DNA of 5,250 bases, taken from NCBI GenBank assembly GCA_945787485.1, contig CALZHV010000154.1, positions 1 through 5,250 on the forward strand, written 5' to 3'. This document shows, in pieces, positions 1 to 5,250 of the stretch. A model generated the notes under the pieces. It was not told the DNA's origin. It saw only the letters and a list, made by a program, of their open reading frames with translations, and searched no databases. Both the position numbers and the translations under genes were made by a program. Every line of letters starts with the position of its first letter. The first letter of the stretch is position 1. Source of the DNA: an uncultured Lachnospiraceae bacterium. GTDB lineage: Bacteria > Bacillota > Clostridia > Lachnospirales > Lachnospiraceae.

Positions 1-1223
1 ATTTACATTTAATTAATTATTTTAATATTGGCAATTTTATGTTCCTTGGAGCACAATGGTTAATATCCATTGTACTTGTTCGTGTGGGCGGGTTTGAAGA
101 TGCCGGTTATTTCTCTCTTGCCATGACATACGGAAATATCTTTTGTATGTTTGCAAATTACGGGTTGCGCTCATTTCAAGTGTCTGATATAAAAAATGAA
201 TATAAAGATTCTACATATATCATTTCAAGAGTTATCACTATTTCCATTTCCGCAATTCTGTGTTTTGGTTTTACCTCATTGTTCATGGGGTATTCGCTCA
301 ATTTGAATTTGCTTATACTTTGTTATATTTTTTATAAATTATCCGAAAGCTACGCAGATGTTATTACAGGAATTTGGCAAAAAGCGGGCAATATGCTATT
401 CATTGGTATTTCATACACATTAAAGGGGATTTCATCTCTTGGCTCTTTTTTAGTAGTCTATCACTTCACAAAAAACCTCCTGTTATCAACATTTTTAATG
501 GCTGTTACTCATTTTGTTATTCTCACATCATTTGACTTTTCCGTTACAAAGAAATATATCAATCATTTTAAATTATATCATTGCTTTGACAAAAATGAAT
601 TAACCGCTCTGCTAAAACTTGGCTTTATAACGATGACATTTAATGTCTTTTCTGTTTTGTTCAGCAGTATTCCAAGACTTATTGTTGAAAGAAAACTTAG
701 TGCGGAAATGCTTGGCGTTTTTTCTTCACTTTATAATCCGACCGTGATTATTTCAACATTCGCCATAGGAATTTTGCTTCCCGTTGTGCCTAAAATGGCA
801 ATGTATTATCAACAAGGTAATAAAAAAGCATTAAAAAAAGTAGTATTCCTTTGTGACGGAATAATTGTACTTACCGGAATATTAGGTGCGGGTGTAACTT
901 ATTTAATCGGAAAGCCTGTTTTTGCTTTTGTCTTTGGGAATGAAATTTTAAAATATTTTGATTTGTTTTATGTGTTTATAGCAATTAGCGTATTAATAGC
1001 TACGACGAATTGTTACTCCTCCCTGTTAATCGCAACAAGAAAATTCAAACCGCTTTTATTTTTTGCAGTGTTTAGCAGTATATTGGTTTTTGGATTATCA
1101 TTGTATACAATCCCAAAATACAGCATTTATGGGGGTGCGTATGCATCGCTTGGAATTATTGCATTACAGTTTGTTATGGAAACTGTGTACATTATTAAAT
1201 TAGTAAAAAAACTCGGGGAATAA
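1..1223 (+). CDS. Polysaccharide/oligosaccharide flippase, Wzx-like (MATE/MOP superfamily), 5'-partial
   Basis: This is an integral membrane protein predicted to flip undecaprenyl-diphosphate-linked glycans from the cytoplasmic to the outer face of the membrane. Counting residues from the ATG at 39, about 12 hydrophobic segments are visible, at roughly 1-15, 20-42, 62-82, 88-104, 119-142, 146-164, 190-212, 224-252, 268-289, 307-331, 338-358 and 363-388. Family-like signatures are GAQWLISIVLVR at 4-15, GFEDAGYFSLAM at 18-29 and IPRLIVERKLSAEMLGVFSSL around 211-231. The ATG at 39 is probably not the start. The frame stays open to the left edge, reading LHLINYFNIGNF just before it, which fits the usual first helix of the family, and no Shine-Dalgarno sequence precedes 39. 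The true N-terminus is therefore probably a short way outside the window. The frame ends with TAA at 1221-1223, one base before the YfhO gene, so the two are co-transcribed. The family call is confident; the substrate is unknown. Confidence 0.87.
   Translation, partial: LHLINYFNIGNFMFLGAQWLISIVLVRVGGFEDAGYFSLAMTYGNIFCMFANYGLRSFQVSDIKNEYKDSTYIISRVITISISAILCFGFTSLFMGYSLNLNLLILCYIFYKLSESYADVITGIWQKAGNMLFIGISYTLKGISSLGSFLVVYHFTKNLLLSTFLMAVTHFVILTSFDFSVTKKYINHFKLYHCFDKNELTALLKLGFITMTFNVFSVLFSSIPRLIVERKLSAEMLGVFSSLYNPTVIISTFAIGILLPVVPKMAMYYQQGNKKALKKVVFLCDGIIVLTGILGAGVTYLIGKPVFAFVFGNEILKYFDLFYVFIAISVLIATTNCYSSLLIATRKFKPLLFFAVFSSILVFGLSLYTIPKYSIYGGAYASLGIIALQFVMETVYIIKLVKKLGE
1215..1220 (+). promoter_or_regulatory. 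Ribosome binding site of the YfhO-family gene
   Basis: GGGGAA lies four bases before the ATG at 1225, inside the last codons of the flippase gene. It is an acceptable but short-spaced Shine-Dalgarno sequence. With only one base between the flippase stop and this start, terminating ribosomes could also re-initiate here (translational coupling, inferred). It supports 1225 as the true start. Confidence 0.5.
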
Positions 1224-1224
1224 A

Positions 1225-3963
1225 ATGAAAAAATTCTTTGTAAAAAATCGAATAATGTTTATTGCACCGGTGATTACCTTAACTTGGCTTTTGACAATTT
1301 TTGCTGTCAAGGGCGTTTTTCCGTTTGGCTCGGGAACAATTATTGACGGTGATCTTTACCAAGGGGGAGTTCCGAGTTATTTTTATTTGTGGGATATTAT
1401 GCATGGCGGCAATCTTATTTACGATTTTACTACCGCTTGTGGATTTGAAAGATTGACTCTTTTTTCGGTGCTTAACCCTGTCAACTGGTTTTTGTTTTTT
1501 ATTCCGCGAAGTGCTATCGTAAATGCAATGTCAATTTTACTTGTTATTAAGTTTAGCTTAATTTCATTCACATCAGCTTTTTCAATTTCAAAGATTTTTG
1601 ACAAGCTATCAACGCCGTGGCTTCTGATTGTTTCGTTGATGTATACATTTTGCGGCTACAATATGCAATATTTTACCAATATTGATTGGCTTGATGCAGT
1701 TGCAATTTATCCGCTGATTGTTCTTTTTGCACTCAATATGTTTAAGGGAAAGAGCAAAGTGCCTTATGTTGTTTCACTGTCATATTTGCTTATATTTAAT
1801 ACATATATGGCGTTTTTTGTAGTGATTTCACTTATTGTTTTCGGCGGGCTTTATATTTTTATTGTTGAGAAAAAAGAAAACCGAAAAAAAGATGTTCTTT
1901 CACTTGGAATCGGAACAGGCGTCTCGCTTTTGGCATCGGCATATCATATATATGGTTTCGCTATGGGAGTTTTGAACGGCGCAAGATTTAATATGGGTAT
2001 AGAGGCCGGAAAGACTACTAATCCGGAGACTGTGCCGTTTGCTCAAAGTGTTCTCAGAATACTTAATTCTGAAAGCAATACGGACCTATGCTCCGCTTTG
2101 ATGTTTCTTGGAACAGAAATTGCGGCGGCTTCGATTATTTGGCTTGTTATTAAATCAATAAAAAATAAAGAGCTTAGGAAGTATTCTTCTTTTTTCGGAA
2201 TTACAATGATGATTTTACTTATACAACGTTTTTGTATGGCAACCGACCTTTTTTGGCATTTAGGTTCTCATGTAATGTTTCCATACAGAAACGGATATAT
2301 GGTAGGATTTTTTGCAGCACTTGCAGTCGCTTTTTGCTTTTCTAACGAAAAATTTAGGCAAGGACTATGCTTTAAACGAGACTTGTTTAATCTTTTGGTC
2401 CCGATCTTTGCTGTTTTTTCAGTAATACTGTTAGTTCAGTATGGAAAAATCTTTTATTCGGAGTTTTACAAATTTGATGTATTGTCATTTACTCCGGCAC
2501 AGCTATCTCTTACATTTCCTTATACCATGTTTTCTTGTGCGTTGGTTTTACCTGTTTTCATTTTACTTTTAATGAAATACAAGCGTTTTAAAAATACCGT
2601 TTTGACGGTTGTTATAGTTGGATTTATTGCTGCTAACTCATATATATTGATTGGTCATTCCGGTGATTTTGACAGAGTGTCCGATTACCGTTCTTATTAT
2701 TCCGATTGCGATGATGTAAATGAAAATATTACAGATAATGACTTTTTGGAGAGAGTAAATAATCCTGATGTGTCACTTCTTACTAATTATCCATATATTT
2801 CAGATGTTTCCTCTATTTCCAACTGGACACACTCTTTAAGTCAAAATCAAATGCAATCGTTCGAGTATTTAGGCTTTTCAACAGTTTATACGCGTACTCT
2901 TGATATTGGAGGAACTGAGTTCTCAAAGGCTCTTTTAAGAATTACCGATAGTGTTTCAAAATGTGATTTAGAAAAAGAGTATTATGAAAAAGTGAACACT
3001 TCAAATAACGGAATAAATTATTACTCAAACAAACTTGTGCTGCCGGTGGGGGTTGTGGCAGATGCTTCGATTTGCGATATCAAATTTGACAATGTTTTTT
3101 CGTATCAAAATAAGATTTATAAAGCAATTAGTGGCGATAACGGAAATTTATTTGATGAAATTAATATTTCAAACAAAGAAATCTCGATTGTGAATGCAAA
3201 TGAATATCTTTGTGACGATGAAGTGAGCTTCAGCCCGGAAAATTTGATGTTTACTAAAATTAGGGCACATATTGACGGTCAGAAATCAATATATATTTCG
3301 GCTTATAATGAGGATTATAACATTCTAAAACTATCGGTTAACGACAGAACCACACCAATTTATAACATAGTTGAGCAAAACACATCGGGAATAGGCAATC
3401 AGTATCCCACCAGTTCTAACAACAATGTATTATTCTTAGGCACTTTTATTGATTGTGATGTTGAAATTGCGTATTTATCAAAAATTGAAAAAAACACAAA
3501 TTTTGCACTTTATGGAATGGATACAAAAAAGCTTGTTTCTCTTTACGAATCATACAGCACTGACAAAAACTATACAACAAACGAAAACGGGGCAGATATT
3601 ACAATAAAGTCAAACCGCGAAGGAATAGCGTTTATTCCATTGTCTTACAGTAATAATTGGAATATCACCGTTAATGGTGAAAAGGTTTCGCCTGTTTGTG
3701 TTTTGGGCAATTTTTTGGGAGTAAATGTTAAAAGCGGCGAGTCGCAAATCAAGTTAAGATATTCCTATACTCCTTTGATTAAAACAATTGCTTTCACTCT
3801 TTTGAGCATAATAGTTGGAACAGCGTTGTTGATAATTGATAAAAAAATCAAGCAAATACCAAAGTTTATTGAAACAATATCGTTTGTTTTGTTTAAAATC
3901 ATTTGCTTGTCTGCATACTTGATTTTATATGTTGTTCCTGTTGGGTTTAGCTTGTTTAAATAA
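1225..3963 (+). CDS. YfhO-family membrane protein, putative GT-C-type extracytoplasmic glycosyltransferase
   Basis: A complete 912-residue protein resembling the bacterial YfhO family, whose Bacillus and Listeria members are linked to teichoic-acid glycosylation using undecaprenyl-phosphate sugars. TM1 is at about 11-29. The first outside loop carries DGDLYQ at 41-46, the usual position of the GT-C acidic motif (D43 best placed as catalytic). Further family-like stretches are NIDWLDAVAIYPL (152-164), NTYMAFFVV (192-200) and FPYRNGYMVGFFAAL (352-366). About a dozen hydrophobic segments run to 476. A large, mostly polar ectodomain follows (about 477-851), including YYSNKLVLPVGV (599-610) and a C-terminal beta-rich stretch with NNWNITVNGEKV (810-821) and GESQIKLRYSYTP (838-850), typical of the YfhO C-terminus. 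Two more helices follow at about 852-871 and 881-905. The start is fixed by the adjacent upstream gene and the GGGGAA site. The donor sugar and acceptor cannot be told from sequence. Confidence 0.85.
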   Translation: MKKFFVKNRIMFIAPVITLTWLLTIFAVKGVFPFGSGTIIDGDLYQGGVPSYFYLWDIMHGGNLIYDFTTACGFERLTLFSVLNPVNWFLFFIPRSAIVNAMSILLVIKFSLISFTSAFSISKIFDKLSTPWLLIVSLMYTFCGYNMQYFTNIDWLDAVAIYPLIVLFALNMFKGKSKVPYVVSLSYLLIFNTYMAFFVVISLIVFGGLYIFIVEKKENRKKDVLSLGIGTGVSLLASAYHIYGFAMGVLNGARFNMGIEAGKTTNPETVPFAQSVLRILNSESNTDLCSALMFLGTEIAAASIIWLVIKSIKNKELRKYSSFFGITMMILLIQRFCMATDLFWHLGSHVMFPYRNGYMVGFFAALAVAFCFSNEKFRQGLCFKRDLFNLLVPIFAVFSVILLVQYGKIFYSEFYKFDVLSFTPAQLSLTFPYTMFSCALVLPVFILLLMKYKRFKNTVLTVVIVGFIAANSYILIGHSGDFDRVSDYRSYYSDCDDVNENITDNDFLERVNNPDVSLLTNYPYISDVSSISNWTHSLSQNQMQSFEYLGFSTVYTRTLDIGGTEFSKALLRITDSVSKCDLEKEYYEKVNTSNNGINYYSNKLVLPVGVVADASICDIKFDNVFSYQNKIYKAISGDNGNLFDEINISNKEISIVNANEYLCDDEVSFSPENLMFTKIRAHIDGQKSIYISAYNEDYNILKLSVNDRTTPIYNIVEQNTSGIGNQYPTSSNNNVLFLGTFIDCDVEIAYLSKIEKNTNFALYGMDTKKLVSLYESYSTDKNYTTNENGADITIKSNREGIAFIPLSYSNNWNITVNGEKVSPVCVLGNFLGVNVKSGESQIKLRYSYTPLIKTIAFTLLSIIVGTALLIIDKKIKQIPKFIETISFVLFKIICLSAYLILYVVPVGFSLFK

Positions 3964-4063
3964 TCATCCACCCGTTAAACTGCAACAGCAAAATGAAAAC
4001 ACATGCAAAAAGTGGCTGTAAAAAACGAAAGTTTTTTACAGCCACTTTTTTTACAACCCCATT
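3964..4063. other. Convergent intergenic region
   Basis: One hundred bases separate the stop codons of the YfhO-family gene and the TPP-enzyme gene. Apart from the hairpin terminator at 4007-4052, I see no promoter, small gene or repeat here. Confidence 0.7.
4007..4052. terminator. Bidirectional Rho-independent terminator between convergent genes
   Basis: The left arm, 4007-4026, pairs without mismatch with the right arm, 4031-4050, giving a 20-bp stem closed by GAAA at 4027-4030. The core is GTGGCTGT against ACAGCCAC, flanked by A-runs and T-runs. On the plus strand it ends in seven T (4046-4052), 43 bases after the YfhO stop. On the minus strand the A-run at 4007-4011 gives five T, and the stem begins 13 bases after the TPP-gene stop. 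It should therefore stop transcription from both sides. The plus-strand RNA has a GNRA loop closed by a C-G pair, whereas the minus strand has UUUC, so termination of the plus transcript is probably stronger. Confidence 0.93.
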
Positions 4064-5250
4064 TTATTTTTCCCAAAGGGGAATTATCATATTGTCTTTC
4101 AATTCGTCAGGGGGTAAAAAAGGGAACATATCTTCAATAGGCGGTGAATATATTTTGCCGTCATCACCGATTTTGCTTGAACTTTTCGGCTCAAAGTTTT
4201 GCTCAATTGTAACAAACACTTCTGTAATCGAATTCCCTTCGGAGCTCAAAACTTGTTTTATTTTTGAATCGAGGTCTTTTGTTTCAGTAATTTTAAAATA
4301 TGGAAATCCATATGCAAAAGCTATTTTTTCCATACTTGGAAAGCTTAAATCACCACTATCGTTACCGATGCCGACAAGTCTGCCCGCAAAAAGATTGTTT
4401 TGCGTTTGACGAATAGAGTGATAGCCGCCATTGTTTATTATAAAAATTTTAATCGGCAATTTGTGATGAATTATTGTTTGTAATTCTTGCAGATTCATCT
4501 GAATGCTTCCGTCACCGGTAACGCAAACAACATCCTTTTTGCCGTTTGCAAAACAAGCTCCAACAGCTGCGGGCAGATCGTATCCCATTGAAGCTACCGC
4601 AGAATTGATAATAAATTTGCTCTTTTCTTTAATAACATAGCTTTGGCTGCCAACAACACAAGCTGATCCGTTACCAACAACCGTAAGACTATCGCTACTT
4701 AAATTCTTACTTAATGTATCAATAAATGCATAAACATTTACCTGCTTACTGTCATAATGTTTTTTCTGTGTAACAGGATAATTTCTTTTCCATTTCAGAC
4801 ACTGTAAAACCCATTCTTCCTTGCTCTCAATTAACATATTTTTTAGTTTTGAGTTCAGTTTTTCAATAACGGTCTTTACATCACAGCAAATTGGCAAATC
4901 GACATGAATAGTAGGCTTTTTCAGTTCACTTTCATCAATGTCGACATCAATTACAAACGCCTCTCTTGCCCAACTTTCAAAATTATAACCCACTTGGCGA
5001 ATACTGAGCCTACTGCCGAGGGACAAAATCAAATCGCTATTTTGAATTGCAAAATTTCCTGCTCTGTCACCCATTATTCCTGCCCGTCCAACATAATACG
5101 GGTTATCGGTTGCAATTAAATCTATACTGTTCCAACCTGTTACAACCGGAATACCCAATCTTTTAACCAATATATCAAATATCGGTTTTGCGTTTGATGT
5201 TCTGATTGCACTGCCGGCATTTATCACAGGACGTTTTGAACGATTTATTA
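4064..5250 (-). CDS. Thiamine-diphosphate-dependent enzyme, acetolactate-synthase-like, 5'-partial (N-terminal domain outside window)
   Basis: This cytoplasmic enzyme belongs to the TPP family that decarboxylates 2-oxo acids such as pyruvate and transfers the two-carbon unit. Numbering from the GTG at 5227, residues 1 to about 130 are the central domain, with GRAGIMGDRAGNFAIQNSDL at 47-66 and VDIDESEL at 95-102. Residues from about 165 to 345 are the TPP-binding domain, with MGYDLPAAVGA at 214-224, GDGS at 238-241 and NN at 265-266 (D239 and N266 being the expected metal ligands). A tail with IEDMFPFLPPDEL (364-376) follows. The GTG is not a real start. The frame continues to the window edge reading INRSKRP, and V2-type sequence at this point is the normal interior RPVINAG of the family. 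Compared with full-length proteins of about 570 residues, roughly 180 N-terminal residues, including the catalytic glutamate, are missing. SIRQTQ at 271-276 lacks the QWQ tryptophan of true acetolactate synthases, so a role in surface-sugar precursor synthesis is more likely. The exact reaction is unknown. Confidence 0.87.
   Translation of the reverse strand, partial: INRSKRPVINAGSAIRTSNAKPIFDILVKRLGIPVVTGWNSIDLIATDNPYYVGRAGIMGDRAGNFAIQNSDLILSLGSRLSIRQVGYNFESWAREAFVIDVDIDESELKKPTIHVDLPICCDVKTVIEKLNSKLKNMLIESKEEWVLQCLKWKRNYPVTQKKHYDSKQVNVYAFIDTLSKNLSSDSLTVVGNGSACVVGSQSYVIKEKSKFIINSAVASMGYDLPAAVGACFANGKKDVVCVTGDGSIQMNLQELQTIIHHKLPIKIFIINNGGYHSIRQTQNNLFAGRLVGIGNDSGDLSFPSMEKIAFAYGFPYFKITETKDLDSKIKQVLSSEGNSITEVFVTIEQNFEPKSSSKIGDDGKIYSPPIEDMFPFLPPDELKDNMIIPLWEK

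Noticed and set aside
1291..1310. TTGACA followed by TGTCAA, resembling a -35 box or a small inverted repeat
   Set aside because: It sits inside the YfhO coding region encoding helix 1, has only a 6-bp stem, no T-tract and no matching -10 box at proper spacing before a gene.
1419..1604. 61-codon minus-strand open frame
   Set aside because: It is entirely antisense to the YfhO-family gene, with no family resemblance or ribosome binding site.
3765..3971. 68-codon minus-strand open frame
   Set aside because: It is the antisense shadow of the C-terminal helices of the YfhO protein; its hydrophobic look comes from that complementarity.
3993..4409. 138-codon plus-strand open frame beginning just before the terminator
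   Set aside because: It runs through the hairpin and lies antisense to the well-supported C-terminal domain of the TPP enzyme. It has no RBS and no recognisable domain.
4904..5119. 71-codon plus-strand open frame
   Set aside because: It is antisense to the central domain of the TPP enzyme, which has clear family motifs in its own frame.
5225..5227. GTG as start codon of the TPP enzyme
   Set aside because: The frame stays open to the window edge, and the GTG codes for the valine of the interior RPVINAG motif of the family.

Overview
This is an AT-rich window (about one third G+C by eye). It holds three protein-coding genes from what looks like a cell-surface polysaccharide or glycopolymer locus. 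The low G+C, the Firmicutes-type YfhO membrane protein and the A/T-flanked hairpin terminator suggest a Bacillota, probably a clostridial gut-type bacterium. I cannot name a species from this sequence.

Layout: positions 1-1223 (+) encode a Wzx/MATE-like polysaccharide flippase whose true start lies upstream of the window. After a single spacer base, 1225-3963 (+) encodes a complete 912-residue YfhO-family membrane protein, a GT-C-fold type associated with extracytoplasmic glycosylation. The 100-bp gap at 3964-4063 contains a perfect 20-bp inverted repeat with a GAAA loop and T-tracts on both strands, which I read as a bidirectional terminator. Positions 4064-5250 (-) encode the middle and C-terminal domains of a thiamine-diphosphate (TPP) enzyme of the acetolactate-synthase superfamily. 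Its N-terminal pyrimidine-binding domain is beyond the right edge.

How the genes may work together (inference): the flippase would move an undecaprenyl-linked sugar or oligosaccharide across the membrane. The coupled YfhO protein would transfer a sugar from a lipid-phosphate carrier to an acceptor outside the cell. The TPP enzyme resembles the acetolactate-synthase-like proteins found in O-antigen and capsule clusters more than a housekeeping acetolactate synthase. It may therefore build an unusual, for example C-branched, sugar or acyl precursor. It is convergent with the other two genes and so belongs to a separate transcript. I saw no tRNA, rRNA, CRISPR array, insertion sequence or riboswitch, and no convincing evidence for a wholly new system.
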